In this document: in pieces, positions 1 through 10,178 of the stretch
Layout of the letters: every line of letters begins with the position of its first letter
Position numbering within the stretch: the stretch's first letter is position 1
Source: Pseudomonas mediterranea CFBP 5447
GTDB taxonomy: Bacteria; Pseudomonadota; Gammaproteobacteria; Pseudomonadales; Pseudomonadaceae
DNA: 64,000 bases
Reading direction: 5' to 3'
NCBI RefSeq assembly: GCF_000774145.1
Contig: NZ_KN322983.1
Coordinates: 62,001 to 126,000, forward strand
The notes under the pieces: model-generated
The model's input: only the letters and a program-made list of their open reading frames with translations
What the model was told of the DNA's origin: nothing
Database searches by the model: none
Translations under genes and position numbers: made by a program

Positions 1-1
1 A

Positions 2-688
2 GGCGTGGCAGACAAGGACATCGAAGAGGTCTACACCCCGTTCGGCCACAGCGATTACCAGACCATCGTGGCGAGCATCAAGAAGTTCTCGGCCGGCGGC
101 AAGACCGCGGTCATCTCCACGGTCAACGGTGACTCCAACGTGCCGTTCTACAAGGAACTGGCCAACCAGGGCCTGAAAGCCACGGACGTACCGGTGGTGG
201 CTTTCTCGGTAGGCGAAGAAGAACTGCGCGGCATCGACACCAAACCGCTGGTGGGCAACCTGGCGGCCTGGAACTACTTCGAATCGGTGGATAACCCGGC
301 GAACAAGCAATTCGTCGATGCCTGGAAAGCCTATGCCAAGGCCAAGAACCTGCCGGGCGCCGACAAAGCCGTGACCAACGACCCGATGGAAGCCACCTAC
401 GTCGGTATCCACATGTGGGCCCAGGCGGCGGAAAAGGCCAAGTCCACCGACGTCGACAAGGTCCGCGAAGCCCTCGCCGGCCAGACCTTCGCCGCGCCGT
501 CGGGCTACACCCTGACCATGGACAAGACCAACCACCACCTGCACAAGCCGGTGATGATCGGCGAGATCCAGGCCGACGGTCAGTTCAACGTGGTCTGGCA
601 GACCGAAGGCCCGATCCGCGCCCAACCGTGGAGCCCGTTCATCGCCGGCAACGACAAGAAGCCCGACTATGCGGTGAAGGGTAACTGA
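2..688 (+). CDS. urtA: Urea ABC transporter substrate-binding protein UrtA, 3' part
   Basis: The reading frame is open from the left edge, so this is the C-terminal 228 residues of a gene that starts outside the window. Text such as EEVYTPFGHSDYQTIVASIK and the conserved end (IAGNDKKPDYAVKGN) is typical of UrtA, the periplasmic urea-binding protein of the high-affinity ABC importer; the full protein is usually about 420 residues. Position directly before urtB, urtC, urtD and urtE supports this. The signal peptide and N-terminal lobe cannot be seen. A GTG at 5 is only an internal valine codon, not the start. Confidence 0.93.
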   Translation, partial: GVADKDIEEVYTPFGHSDYQTIVASIKKFSAGGKTAVISTVNGDSNVPFYKELANQGLKATDVPVVAFSVGEEELRGIDTKPLVGNLAAWNYFESVDNPANKQFVDAWKAYAKAKNLPGADKAVTNDPMEATYVGIHMWAQAAEKAKSTDVDKVREALAGQTFAAPSGYTLTMDKTNHHLHKPVMIGEIQADGQFNVVWQTEGPIRAQPWSPFIAGNDKKPDYAVKGN

Positions 689-733
689 GCCCATGGGTGT
701 CGGCCCCGGATCCCGGGACCGACACACGACTCC

Positions 734-822
734 TGTGGGAGCGAGCCTGCTCGCGATAGCGCTGGATCAGTCAGCACAAACGTGACAGGTAGACCGCTAT
801 CGCGAGCAGGCTCGCTCCCACA
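734..822. repeat. REP doublet (REPIN-like)
   Basis: Two inverted copies of GTGGGAGCGAGC...GCTCGCGATAGC face each other around a short unique spacer. It separates urtA from urtB and could form a large hairpin in the transcript. Confidence 0.9.
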
Positions 823-847
823 AAAAGCACTGCGCAAGGCCGAGCAT

Positions 848-2350
848 ATGCCCACTGCCCTCTACCGTCTGATTCTCGCCCTGGTGTTGTTACTGCCACT
901 GGGCGCCCACGCCGGCGACGCCGAAGACTTCGTCGCCGCCAACCCGCCCCAGCAGGCCAGGCTCTTGGAAGACTGGGCCGCGCAACCTGAACCTGGGCGT
1001 GTCGAACTGCTCAACGCCCTGCAACAAGGCCAGTTGAGTGTCGACGGCCAGCCCAGGACCCTGCGCCTGAACAACCGCTTGCGCGGGCTGATCGAAACCG
1101 CCCTCGCCAGTCATCAACTGCTTGCCAGTGATCCCGGCATACGCCTGGGCGCAGCGCAGCAACTGCAAAAAAGTGCGCGCCCGGCGCAACTGGCTTTTCT
1201 CGACCGGCAGCTGGCAGGCGAGCAAGACGAAGAAGTCCACGCGGCCCTGAGCCTGGCCCTGGCAAACCTGCAGTTGGTGGATGCCAACCCAAGCGTGCGC
1301 CTGGCGGCCGTCCGGCTGCTGGGGGAAACCGGCGATCCGCTGGCCCGCACCCGTCTCGAAGGCCTGCTCGAACCTGGCGCCGAAACCGATGTGGGCGTAC
1401 GCACCGCCGCCGAGACCAGTCTCGCCCAGGTCAAGCGCAAACTGCTGGTGGGCGAGCTGCTGGGCCAGGCGTTCAGCGGTATGTCCCTGGGCTCGATCCT
1501 GTTGCTCGCGGCCCTCGGCCTGGCCATCACCTTCGGCCTGCTGGGGGTGATCAATATGGCCCACGGCGAGATGCTGATGCTCGGCGCCTATTCCACCTAT
1601 GTTGTGCAGATGCTGTTCCAGCGCTTCGCTCCGAACGCCATCGAGTTCTACCCGCTGATCGCCCTGCCGGTGGCATTTTTCATCACCGCCGCCATCGGCA
1701 TGGTCCTGGAGCGCACGGTGATCCGCCATCTCTACGGACGGCCGCTGGAAACCCTGCTTGCCACCTGGGGCATCAGCCTGATGTTGATCCAACTGGTGCG
1801 CCTGGTGTTCGGCGCGCAGAACGTCGAAGTGGCCAACCCGGCCTGGCTGTCGGGAGGAATCCAGGTATTGCCGAACCTGGTGCTGCCGTACAACCGCATC
1901 GTCATCATCGCCTTCGCATTGTCCGTGGTACTGCTGACTTGGTTGTTGCTGAACAAGACCCGCCTGGGCCTGAACGTGCGGGCCGTGACCCAGAACCGCA
2001 ACATGGCGGCCTGCTGCGGCGTGCCCACCGGGCGCGTGGACATGCTCGCCTTCGGCCTCGGTTCGGGCATCGCCGGGCTGGGCGGCGTGGCCCTGAGCCA
2101 GATCGGCAACGTCGGCCCGGACCTGGGCCAGAGCTACATCATCGATTCGTTCCTGGTGGTGGTGCTCGGCGGCGTCGGCCAGTTGGCCGGTAGCGTATCC
2201 GCCGCGTTCGGCCTGGGCATCGCCAACAAGATTCTCGAACCGCAGATCGGCGCCGTACTCGGCAAGATCCTCATCCTCGCGCTGATCATTCTGTTCATCC
2301 AGAAGCGTCCGCAAGGCCTTTTCGCGCTCAAAGGACGGGTAATCGACTGA
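848..2350 (+). CDS. urtB: Urea ABC transporter permease UrtB
   Basis: This is the first inner-membrane permease subunit of the urea importer, 500 residues if it starts at the ATG at 848. An upstream in-frame ATG at 782 lies inside the REP repeat and is unlikely to be used. A signal-peptide-like N-terminus (LILALVLLLPLGAHA) leads into a roughly 180-residue region with HEAT-like text (NPSVRLAAVRLLGETGDP), a known extension of proteobacterial UrtB. From about residue 205 a LivH-type permease follows, with several hydrophobic helices and the INMAHGEMLMLGAY motif. The end overlaps the urtC start by 1 base, indicating translational coupling. Confidence 0.95.
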   Translation: MPTALYRLILALVLLLPLGAHAGDAEDFVAANPPQQARLLEDWAAQPEPGRVELLNALQQGQLSVDGQPRTLRLNNRLRGLIETALASHQLLASDPGIRLGAAQQLQKSARPAQLAFLDRQLAGEQDEEVHAALSLALANLQLVDANPSVRLAAVRLLGETGDPLARTRLEGLLEPGAETDVGVRTAAETSLAQVKRKLLVGELLGQAFSGMSLGSILLLAALGLAITFGLLGVINMAHGEMLMLGAYSTYVVQMLFQRFAPNAIEFYPLIALPVAFFITAAIGMVLERTVIRHLYGRPLETLLATWGISLMLIQLVRLVFGAQNVEVANPAWLSGGIQVLPNLVLPYNRIVIIAFALSVVLLTWLLLNKTRLGLNVRAVTQNRNMAACCGVPTGRVDMLAFGLGSGIAGLGGVALSQIGNVGPDLGQSYIIDSFLVVVLGGVGQLAGSVSAAFGLGIANKILEPQIGAVLGKILILALIILFIQKRPQGLFALKGRVID

Positions 2351-3429
2351 TGAACCAGCCCCTGATGCTCACGGCCACGCAAAAGGCCGGGCCTAAAGTC
2401 ACCCTCGCCGTCGGTGCACTGATCCTGGCTGTACTGTTGAGCCTGCCGCTGCTGTCATTGTTGGCGACGGACCATCCGCTGCACGTCTCGGCCTATACCC
2501 TGACGCTGGTGGGCAAGATTCTCTGCTATGCCATCGTCGCCCTGGCGCTGGACCTGGTCTGGGGCTACGCCGGAATGTTGTCCCTGGGCCACGGCCTGTT
2601 CTTCGCCCTGGGCGGCTACGCCATGGGCATGTACCTGATGCGCCAGGCGGCCGGTGAGGGTCTGCCGGCGTTCATGACGTTCCTGTCATGGACCGAATTG
2701 CCCTGGTACTGGAGCGGCACCGACCACTTCCTCTGGGCCCTGTGCCTGGTGGTCCTGGCACCGGGACTGCTGGCGTTGCTGTTCGGTTTCTTCGCCTTTC
2801 GTTCGCGGATCAAGGGCGTGTATTTCTCGATCATGACCCAGGCCCTGACCTTCGCCGGCATGCTGCTGTTCTTCCGCAACGAAACCGGCTTCGGCGGCAA
2901 CAACGGCTTTACCAACTTCCGCTCGATCCTGGGTTTCGGCATCACCGAGCCCGGCACCCGAGCCGTGCTGTTCCTGCTCACCGTGCTGTTGCTGGTGGCG
3001 AGCCTGTTCATTGGCTGGCGACTGGCCCGCAGCAAATTCGGTCGGGTGCTGACCGCCCTGCGGGACGCAGAGAACCGGCTGATGTTCTGCGGCTACGATC
3101 CCCGGGGCTTCAAGCTGTTCGTCTGGGTCTTGAGCGCGGTCCTGTGTGGTCTGGCCGGGGCGTTGTATGTGCCTCAGGTGGGCATCATCAACCCCAGCGA
3201 AATGTCGCCGACCAACTCCATCGAGGCTGCCGTGTGGGTGGCGCTCGGCGGACGCGGCACGCTGATCGGACCGCTGCTGGGCGCCGGCGTGGTCAACGGC
3301 ATGAAGAGCTGGTTCACCGTGGCCTTCCCGGAGTACTGGCTGTTTTTCCTGGGGGCGCTGTTCATCATCGTGACCTTGTACCTGCCCAAGGGTGTGGTGG
3401 GCCTGCTGAAGAAACGGGGTGAACAATGA
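2350..3429 (+). CDS. urtC: Urea ABC transporter permease UrtC
   Basis: This is the second permease subunit (359 residues), a LivM-type membrane protein. About eight to ten hydrophobic helices are visible, with the family text LDLVWGYAGMLSLGHGLFFALGGYAMG near residues 65-95. It ends with ALFIIVTLYLPKGVVGLL, a usual UrtC/LivM C-terminus. The start overlaps the stop of urtB, and the stop overlaps the start of urtD by 4 bases (ATGA). It should pair with UrtB to form the urea channel. Confidence 0.95.
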   Translation: MNQPLMLTATQKAGPKVTLAVGALILAVLLSLPLLSLLATDHPLHVSAYTLTLVGKILCYAIVALALDLVWGYAGMLSLGHGLFFALGGYAMGMYLMRQAAGEGLPAFMTFLSWTELPWYWSGTDHFLWALCLVVLAPGLLALLFGFFAFRSRIKGVYFSIMTQALTFAGMLLFFRNETGFGGNNGFTNFRSILGFGITEPGTRAVLFLLTVLLLVASLFIGWRLARSKFGRVLTALRDAENRLMFCGYDPRGFKLFVWVLSAVLCGLAGALYVPQVGIINPSEMSPTNSIEAAVWVALGGRGTLIGPLLGAGVVNGMKSWFTVAFPEYWLFFLGALFIIVTLYLPKGVVGLLKKRGEQ

Positions 3430-4295
3430 GAATCACAGCGAGTGCCGAATTCATGCTCGAGCCGGCCTTTTTTCCAATCGAACCCAACAAGGACGCCGGC
3501 AGCAGCCGCGACGCCCTCGGCCTTGGCCGGGCAGCCGGCGTTGGCCTGAATACCCGTCACGGCACGATTCTGACCCTGGAAGACATCAGCGTCAGCTTCG
3601 ACGGCTTCAAGGCCCTGAACGATCTGAACCTGTACATCGGCGTGGGCGAACTGCGTTGCATCATCGGCCCCAATGGCGCGGGCAAGACCACGCTGATGGA
3701 CGTCATCACCGGCAAGACCCGCCCCAGCCACGGCAACGCCTGGTTCGGCGAAACCCTCGACCTGACCGGCATGAGCGAGGTGCAGATCGCCCAGGCCGGT
3801 ATCGGCCGCAAGTTCCAGAAGCCCACGGTGTTCGAAGCCCTGAGCGTGTTCGAGAACCTGGAGCTGGCGCTGAAAACCGACAAGTCGGTATGGGCCAGCC
3901 TGCGGGCGAAACTGACCGGCGAGCAGCACGACCGCATAAGCGAAGTGCTGGAGACCATCCGCCTCACGTCGTCGGTCAATCGCGCGGCCGGGCTGCTGTC
4001 CCATGGGCAAAAGCAGTTCCTGGAGATCGGCATGCTGCTGGTCCAGGACCCGCAGTTGCTGCTGCTCGACGAGCCGGTGGCGGGTATGACCGACGCCGAA
4101 ACCGACTTCACCGCCGAGCTGTTCAAATCCCTGGCGGGCAAGCATTCGCTGATGGTGGTGGAACATGACATGGGCTTCGTCGGCACCATCGCCGACCACG
4201 TCACCGTCCTGCACCAGGGCAGCGTGCTGGCCGAAGGGTCGTTGGAACAGGTGCAGGACAATGAGCGGGTGATCGAGGTGTACCTCGGTCGCTAG
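3426..4295 (+). CDS. urtD: Urea ABC transporter ATP-binding protein UrtD
   Basis: This is one of the two ATPase subunits of the urea importer (289 residues). The N-terminal 40 residues (MLEPAFFPIEP to GLNTRHGTILTLEDISVSFDG) are a UrtD-specific leader. Walker A is GPNGAGKT near residue 83, the LSHGQKQ signature is near 190, and Walker B is LLLLDEPVAGM near 215, followed by the H-loop VEHDMGF. It overlaps urtC by 4 bases, so the two are translationally coupled. A REP doublet separates it from urtE. Confidence 0.95.
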   Translation: MRITASAEFMLEPAFFPIEPNKDAGSSRDALGLGRAAGVGLNTRHGTILTLEDISVSFDGFKALNDLNLYIGVGELRCIIGPNGAGKTTLMDVITGKTRPSHGNAWFGETLDLTGMSEVQIAQAGIGRKFQKPTVFEALSVFENLELALKTDKSVWASLRAKLTGEQHDRISEVLETIRLTSSVNRAAGLLSHGQKQFLEIGMLLVQDPQLLLLDEPVAGMTDAETDFTAELFKSLAGKHSLMVVEHDMGFVGTIADHVTVLHQGSVLAEGSLEQVQDNERVIEVYLGR

Positions 4296-4313
4296 AGCGG
4301 AAAATGCAGTTCC

Positions 4314-4405
4314 CTGTGGGAGCGAGCCTGCTCGCGATAGCGGAGGGTCAGCTTGCTTAGGTGTTGAATGTGCCGCCGCCATCGCGAGCAGGCTCGCTCC
4401 CACAG
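4314..4405. repeat. REP doublet between urtD and urtE
   Basis: Inverted pair of GTGGGAGCGAGCCTGCTCGCGAT around a 40-base spacer. It lies inside the urt operon, where it could attenuate or stabilise the transcript. Confidence 0.9.
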
Positions 4406-4427
4406 GGGTTTGAGGAGAATCTGGAAG

Positions 4428-5126
4428 ATGCTGCAAGTCGACAAGCTCCACCAATACTACGGCGGCAGCCACATCCTGCGGGGCCTGTCGTTTGACGTGA
4501 AGGTCGGCGAAGTGACGTGCCTGCTGGGCCGCAACGGCGTGGGCAAGACCACCCTGCTCAAATGCCTGATGGGCCTGCTGCCGGCCAGGGAAGGCGCGGT
4601 GAATTGGGAAGGCAAAACCATCACCGCGTTCAAGCCGCACCAGCGGGTCCACGCCGGTATCGCCTATGTGCCCCAGGGCAGGGAGATCTTCGGGCGGCTG
4701 ACCGTGGAGGAAAACCTGCTGATGGGCCTGTCGCGTTTTCCCGCGTCCGAGGCGCGGGAGGTGCCGGCATTCATCTACGAATTGTTCCCGGTGTTGCTAC
4801 AGATGAAACAACGCCGTGGCGGTGACCTGTCCGGCGGCCAGCAACAGCAGCTCGCCATTGGCCGGGCGTTGGCCAGTCGTCCACGCCTGCTGATCCTCGA
4901 CGAGCCCACCGAAGGCATCCAGCCATCGGTGATCAAGGAGATCGGCGCAGTCATCAAGCAACTGGCGGCCCGGGGCGACATGGCGATTTTGCTGGTGGAG
5001 CAGTTCTACGACTTCGCCGCCGAGCTGGCCGATCAATACCTGGTGATGTCCCGGGGTGAGATCGTGCAGCAGGGGCGCGGAGAAAACATGGAAGCCGAGG
5101 GTGTGCGCGGGCTGGTTACAATCTAG
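4428..5126 (+). CDS. urtE: Urea ABC transporter ATP-binding protein UrtE
   Basis: This is the second ATPase subunit of the urea importer, 232 residues from the ATG at 4428, preceded by a GAGGAG ribosome-binding site. The longer frame starting at 4368 runs through the REP repeat and is rejected. Walker A is GRNGVGKTT near residue 36, the signature LSGGQQQQLAIGRAL is near 137, and Walker B is LLILDEPTEGI. The N-terminal MLQVDKLHQYYGGSHILRGL is typical of UrtE and distinguishes it from LivF. It is the last importer gene before ureD. Confidence 0.95.
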   Translation: MLQVDKLHQYYGGSHILRGLSFDVKVGEVTCLLGRNGVGKTTLLKCLMGLLPAREGAVNWEGKTITAFKPHQRVHAGIAYVPQGREIFGRLTVEENLLMGLSRFPASEAREVPAFIYELFPVLLQMKQRRGGDLSGGQQQQLAIGRALASRPRLLILDEPTEGIQPSVIKEIGAVIKQLAARGDMAILLVEQFYDFAAELADQYLVMSRGEIVQQGRGENMEAEGVRGLVTI

Positions 5127-5156
5127 TCTGTAGCGTCCGGACAATCATCAGAAATC

Positions 5157-5999
5157 ATGAACCTACCTTTATCCGCATCTGCCCTGTTCACGCCCTGCTG
5201 GCACGCCGAGCTGGAACTGGCCTATGCCCGCTTTGGCGACACTACGCGCCCGGTACAGCGCCGCCATAAAGGTCCGCTGCGGGTGCAAAAACACTTGTAT
5301 GCCGAAGGGCCCGAGGTGTGCCAACACATCATCGTCCACCCGCCCGGGGGCATTGCCGGCGGGGACCAATTGGCGATCTCGGCTCACGTCGGCCCCGGTG
5401 CCTGGGCACAGCTGACCAGCCCCGGCGCGGCCAAGTGGTACCGCGCCATGGCGCCTGCCTGTCAGCAACTGAACCTTAGCGTGGCAGCCGGTGCGACACT
5501 GGAGTGGTTGCCCCAGGAGACCATTGTGTTCAGCGCGGCCCAGGCCGAACTCGGCACGTCAGTCGACTTGCAGGGCGACGGGCGCCTGTTCTACTGGGAC
5601 ATGGTTGCCCTCGGCCGCCCCGCCAGCGGCGAGCGCTTCGACCTGGGACACTTTCAATCGCGGCTGGACATTCGCCGCGACGGGCAGCTGCTGTGGCATG
5701 AGCGCCAGCGCATCGTCGGTGGCGACGGTTTGCTGGACTCACCCATCGGGCTGGGCGGCGACCCGGTGTTTGCGACGCTGCTGGTGACCGGAGAGATCGC
5801 TGGCGAACTGCTGGAGCAATGCCGCTCCCTGGGCCACGCCGTGCGTGGCGACCTGACGCAGTTGCCTGGGCTGGTCGTGGCGCGTTGCCTGGCGAGCGAG
5901 GCGTTGCTGGCGCGGGGTTGGCTGGTTGAGTTGTGGCGACTGCTGCGCCCGGCGGTGCTGGGGCGAGAAGCCGTGCCACCGAGAATCTGGAGTACCTGA
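5157..5999 (+). CDS. ureD: Urease accessory protein UreD
   Basis: UreD (280 residues) is the scaffold that binds apo-urease and, with UreF and UreG, delivers nickel and carbon dioxide to the active site. Family text is clear: [27 protein letters not shown] near residues 40-65, AKWYRA near 101, and [11 protein letters not shown] near 120. It starts 30 bases after urtE and opens the urease gene set, while its partners ureEFG lie 14 kb downstream. The length is normal for the family. Confidence 0.95.
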   Translation: MNLPLSASALFTPCWHAELELAYARFGDTTRPVQRRHKGPLRVQKHLYAEGPEVCQHIIVHPPGGIAGGDQLAISAHVGPGAWAQLTSPGAAKWYRAMAPACQQLNLSVAAGATLEWLPQETIVFSAAQAELGTSVDLQGDGRLFYWDMVALGRPASGERFDLGHFQSRLDIRRDGQLLWHERQRIVGGDGLLDSPIGLGGDPVFATLLVTGEIAGELLEQCRSLGHAVRGDLTQLPGLVVARCLASEALLARGWLVELWRLLRPAVLGREAVPPRIWST

Positions 6000-6026
6000 A
6001 TTGCTTTTCTGTGGGAGTACTGAGCT

Positions 6027-6115
6027 CTGTGGGAGCAAAGCTTGCTCGCGATGCAGGCGCCTCGACACAGAAGAAGACCGCGTTATCGTTTATCGCGAGC
6101 AAGCTTTGCTCCCAG
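6027..6115. repeat. REP doublet between ureD and ureA
   Basis: Inverted pair of the GTGGGAGCAAAGCTTGCTCGCGAT variant. An extra GTGGGAG half-motif sits just upstream at 6011. Confidence 0.85.
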
Positions 6116-6175
6116 GGTTCCCATCCAAGGGTTGAGCTTAGCGCGAATTATTTATCTGCCTCTTATGGATTGCAC

Positions 6176-6478
6176 ATGGACCTGACCCCACGCGAAAAAG
6201 ACAAGCTGCTGATCTTCACCGCCGGCCTCGTCGCCGAGCGGCGGCTGGCCCGTGGCTTGAAACTCAACTATCCGGAAGCCATGGCCTACATTTCCGCAGC
6301 CCTGCTCGAAGGCGCCCGCGACGGCCAGACCGTGGCCGAGTTGATGCATTACGGCACCACTTTATTAAGTCGCGAACAGGTGATGGAGGGCATCCCGGAA
6401 ATGATCCCGGAGATCCAGGTCGAGGCGACGTTTCCCGACGGTACCAAGCTGGTCACCGTTCACCAGCCCATTGCCTGA
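6176..6478 (+). CDS. ureA: Urease gamma subunit UreA
   Basis: Exactly 100 residues from the ATG at 6176, the standard length of the urease gamma subunit. The start [20 protein letters not shown] and the text [21 protein letters not shown] are diagnostic. It forms the structural urease core with UreB and UreC in the cytoplasm. Longer in-frame extensions run through the preceding REP and are not credible. Two acetyltransferase genes separate it from ureB, an arrangement that P. aeruginosa shows with one acetyltransferase. Confidence 0.97.
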   Translation: MDLTPREKDKLLIFTAGLVAERRLARGLKLNYPEAMAYISAALLEGARDGQTVAELMHYGTTLLSREQVMEGIPEMIPEIQVEATFPDGTKLVTVHQPIA

Positions 6479-6488
6479 GGACCGCGCC

Positions 6489-7022
6489 ATGACTCATCGG
6501 ATTCGTGACGCGCAGCCGGCGGACCTGCCCGCCATCCGCGACATCTACAACGACGCGGTGCTGAACACCACGGCGATCTGGAACGAACAGGCCGTGGACC
6601 TGGGCAACCGCCAGGCGTGGTTCGATGCACGGCAAGCCCAGGGCTACCCGGTGCTGGTGATCGTCGACGGCGAAGAACAGGTACTCGGCTATGCTGCCTT
6701 CGGCGACTGGCGCCCCTTCGACGGCTTCCGGCACACCGTGGAGCATTCGGTGTACGTGCGCAGCGACCAGCGCGGCAATGGCCTCGGTCCACGGTTGATG
6801 ACGGCCTTGATCGAGCGCGCAAAGGCGTGCGGCAAACACGTCATGGTCGCCGCCATCGAAAGCGGCAACGCGGCGTCGATCCGTTTGCACGAGCGGGCCG
6901 GTTTCGTCATCGCCGGGCAGATGCCCCAGGTGGGGGCCAAGTTCGGTCGCTGGCTGGACCTGACTTTCATGCAGTTGATCCTCAATCCCGGGGCGCCTGC
7001 GCCTGTTTCCGACAAAGAGTGA
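6489..7022 (+). CDS. GNAT acetyltransferase, phosphinothricin/methionine sulfoximine type
   Basis: A 177-residue GNAT-fold N-acetyltransferase. The start at 6489 has a GAGGA site 7 bases upstream. Family text includes [15 protein letters not shown] near residue 20, [24 protein letters not shown] near 70-95 and the acetyl-CoA loop [11 protein letters not shown] near 100. It closely resembles what I remember of P. aeruginosa PA4866, which acetylates methionine sulfoximine and phosphinothricin and is also located between ureA and ureB. It probably protects glutamine synthetase from such glutamate analogues. Substrate is inferred from family. Confidence 0.85.
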   Translation: MTHRIRDAQPADLPAIRDIYNDAVLNTTAIWNEQAVDLGNRQAWFDARQAQGYPVLVIVDGEEQVLGYAAFGDWRPFDGFRHTVEHSVYVRSDQRGNGLGPRLMTALIERAKACGKHVMVAAIESGNAASIRLHERAGFVIAGQMPQVGAKFGRWLDLTFMQLILNPGAPAPVSDKE

Positions 7023-7864
<842 letters not shown>

Positions 7865-7870
7865 GTCGCA

Positions 7871-7977
7871 GTTCGTTCCCACGCTCCGCGTGGGAATGCA
7901 TCTCGGGACGCTCCGCGTCCCACAAGCGGACGCAGAGCGTCCATGGCGGCATTCCCACGCAGAGCATGGGAACGATC
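7871..7977. repeat. CGTTCCCACGC-type palindromic repeat
   Basis: A compact set of nested palindromes: CGTTCCCACGCTCCGCGTGGG, then GGGACGCTCCGCGTCCC, then GACGCAGAGCGTC and a closing copy ending TGGGAACGATCAG. This is a second repeat family, distinct from the REPs elsewhere in the window, and sits between ureB and ureC. Confidence 0.85.
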
Positions 7978-7987
7978 AGGAAAGCAC

Positions 7988-9688
7988 ATGAAGATCTCGA
8001 GACAAGCCTACGCCGACATGTTCGGCCCCACCGTCGGTGACAAGGTCCGCCTGGCCGATACCGAGCTGTGGATCGAAGTGGAAAAGGACTTCACCGCCTA
8101 CGGTGAAGAAGTGAAATTCGGCGGCGGCAAGGTGATTCGCGACGGCATGGGCCAGGGCCAGTTGCTGGCTGCGGAGGTGGTGGACACGCTGATCACCAAC
8201 GCACTGATCATCGACCACTGGGGCATCGTCAAGGCCGACGTCGGTCTCAAGGACGGGCGCATCGCGGCGATCGGCAAGGCCGGCAACCCGGACATCCAAC
8301 CCGATGTGACCATCGCCATCGGCGCCAGCACAGAAGTGATTGCCGGCGAAGGCATGATCCTCACGGCTGGCGGCGTCGACACCCACATCCACTTCATCTG
8401 CCCACAGCAGATCGAAGAGGCTTTGATGAGCGGCGTCACCACCATGATCGGCGGCGGTACAGGCCCGGCCACCGGGACCAACGCCACCACGTGCACCTCC
8501 GGCCCGTGGCACCTGGCGCGCATGCTCCAGGCTGCCGATGCCTTCCCGATGAACATCGGCCTCACCGGCAAGGGTAACGCCAGCCTGCCGGAGCCCTTGA
8601 TCGAACAGGTCAAGGCCGGCGCCATCGGCCTGAAGCTGCACGAAGACTGGGGCACCACCCCGGCAGCCATCGACAACTGCCTGAACGTGGCCGACCAGTA
8701 CGACGTGCAGGTGGCGATCCACACAGACACCCTCAACGAGTCCGGCTTCGTGGAAACCACCTTGGGCGCCTTCAAGGGGCGCACCATCCACACCTACCAC
8801 ACCGAGGGCGCCGGCGGCGGTCATGCGCCGGACATCATCAAGGCCTGTGGTTTCCCCAACGTGTTGCCCAGCTCCACCAATCCGACCCGGCCGTTCACCC
8901 GCAACACCATCGACGAACACCTGGACATGCTGATGGTCTGTCACCACCTGGACCCGAGCATTGCCGAGGACGTGGCGTTCGCCGAAAGCCGTATCCGCCG
9001 CGAGACCATCGCCGCCGAAGACATACTCCATGACCTCGGCGCGTTCTCGATGATCAGCTCCGACAGCCAGGCCATGGGCCGCGTCGGCGAAGTCATCCTG
9101 CGCACCTGGCAGACTGCGGACAAGATGAAGAAACAACGCGGCGCCCTGCCCGGCGACGGCGAAGGCAACGACAACTTCCGCATCAAGCGCTACATCGCCA
9201 AATACACCATCAACCCGGCGATCACCCACGGCATCAGCCATGAAGTAGGCTCCATCGAAGTCGGCAAGTGGGCCGACCTGGTGCTATGGCGCCCGGCGTT
9301 CTTCGGCGTCAAGCCGACACTGATCCTCAAGGGCGGCGCGATTGCCGCGAGCCTGATGGGCGACGCCAACGCCTCGATCCCGACACCGCAACCGGTGCAC
9401 TACCGGCCGATGTTCGCCAGCTTCGGCGGCTCGCGGCATGCCACCAGCCTGACCTTCATCAGCCAGGCGGCCGCCGATGGGGGCCTGCCAGAACAGTTGG
9501 GCCTGAAGAAAAGAATCGCGGTGGTCAAGGGTTGCCGGGATGTGCAGAAAACCGACCTGATCCACAACGATTACCTGCCGGCCATCGACGTCGACCCGCA
9601 GACCTATCAGGTCAAGGCCGACGGTGTGTTGCTGTGGTGCGAACCGGCCGAGTCGCTGCCGATGGCGCAGCGGTATTTTCTGTTTTGA
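7988..9688 (+). CDS. ureC: Urease alpha subunit UreC
   Basis: The catalytic subunit (566 residues), which hydrolyses urea to ammonia and carbamate. The start at 7988 gives [20 protein letters not shown]. Nickel-site residues are all visible: HIHF near residue 133-135, the lysine to be carbamylated in GLKLHEDWG near 216, the histidines in [10 protein letters not shown] near 245 and [10 protein letters not shown] near 271, and the aspartate in [12 protein letters not shown] near 359. The flap cysteine and catalytic histidine are in MVCHHLDP near 319. Nothing is missing, so the enzyme should be active once loaded by UreDEFG. Confidence 0.98.
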   Translation: MKISRQAYADMFGPTVGDKVRLADTELWIEVEKDFTAYGEEVKFGGGKVIRDGMGQGQLLAAEVVDTLITNALIIDHWGIVKADVGLKDGRIAAIGKAGNPDIQPDVTIAIGASTEVIAGEGMILTAGGVDTHIHFICPQQIEEALMSGVTTMIGGGTGPATGTNATTCTSGPWHLARMLQAADAFPMNIGLTGKGNASLPEPLIEQVKAGAIGLKLHEDWGTTPAAIDNCLNVADQYDVQVAIHTDTLNESGFVETTLGAFKGRTIHTYHTEGAGGGHAPDIIKACGFPNVLPSSTNPTRPFTRNTIDEHLDMLMVCHHLDPSIAEDVAFAESRIRRETIAAEDILHDLGAFSMISSDSQAMGRVGEVILRTWQTADKMKKQRGALPGDGEGNDNFRIKRYIAKYTINPAITHGISHEVGSIEVGKWADLVLWRPAFFGVKPTLILKGGAIAASLMGDANASIPTPQPVHYRPMFASFGGSRHATSLTFISQAAADGGLPEQLGLKKRIAVVKGCRDVQKTDLIHNDYLPAIDVDPQTYQVKADGVLLWCEPAESLPMAQRYFLF

Positions 9689-9707
9689 CTGGGTGGCAAA
9701 GAGACTC

Positions 9708-9795
9708 CGTGGGAGCATAGCTTGCTCGCGATACAAGCACCTCGACACCAGGGAAACCGAGTTGCATTCATCGCGGGCAAGCCTTGCTCCCACAG
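9708..9795. repeat. REP doublet after ureC
   Basis: Inverted GTGGGAGCATAGCTTGCTCGCGAT and ATCGCGGGCAAGCCTTGCTCCCAC. It lies between the convergent ureC and cbpM genes. Confidence 0.85.
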
Positions 9796-9826
9796 AAAGC
9801 CTGCTCCCTTCGCCCAATGAATTGCA

Positions 9827-10126
9827 TCACTCCACCAACCGCCCCAACCGCTGCTTGAGCATGCGGTTCTCGGTGCGCAGTTGCTGCACTTCCTCCAACA
9901 GGTCCAGCGCCAGGGCGACGCCTTCCCATTCCAGCTCCAGCTCGCGGCGCAGCTTGGCGGCACGCCGGGCCAGGACCAGTTCGTAGTCGGTGAAACGCCA
10001 GTCCGTCGGGGCCGCGCCGTGGGGTTCGAGGATGCCATGGGCGACGATTTCGATCACATGGACATCCTGCAACGCGGCGGCCTCGCAGAACTCCGTCAGG
10101 TTCAGTTCAATGATCGGGTTGTTCAT
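9827..10126 (-). CDS. cbpM: Chaperone modulator CbpM
   Basis: A 99-residue protein of the CbpM family, which binds the J domain of CbpA and blocks its DnaK co-chaperone and DNA-binding activities. It shows an acidic N-terminus with LTEFCEAAALQDVHVIEIVAHGILEP, a MerR-like helical region (DWRFTDYELVLARRAAKLRREL), and a C-terminal coiled coil (LDLLEEVQQLRTENRMLKQRL). It lies 52 bases downstream of cbpA on the same strand, as in E. coli, and is presumably cotranscribed. Confidence 0.9.
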   Translation of the reverse strand: MNNPIIELNLTEFCEAAALQDVHVIEIVAHGILEPHGAAPTDWRFTDYELVLARRAAKLRRELELEWEGVALALDLLEEVQQLRTENRMLKQRLGRLVE

Positions 10127-10178
10127 GCTCTGCTTCTCCCAATGCCTTGACAGTGCAGGGCTGGCAAAGGCCCTGCCG

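Noticed and set aside
734..822. REP doublets as rho-independent terminators
   Set aside because: The hairpins lack T runs and many lie inside operons with required downstream genes.
890..2314. 474-codon antisense frame over urtB
   Set aside because: It mirrors the codon bias of urtB, is rich in Gln, Ala, His and Gly, and has no recognisable domain; the plus strand encodes a clear permease.
3174..4652. 492-codon antisense frame across urtC-urtE
   Set aside because: It crosses three conserved genes and a REP element and has the composition of a shadow frame.
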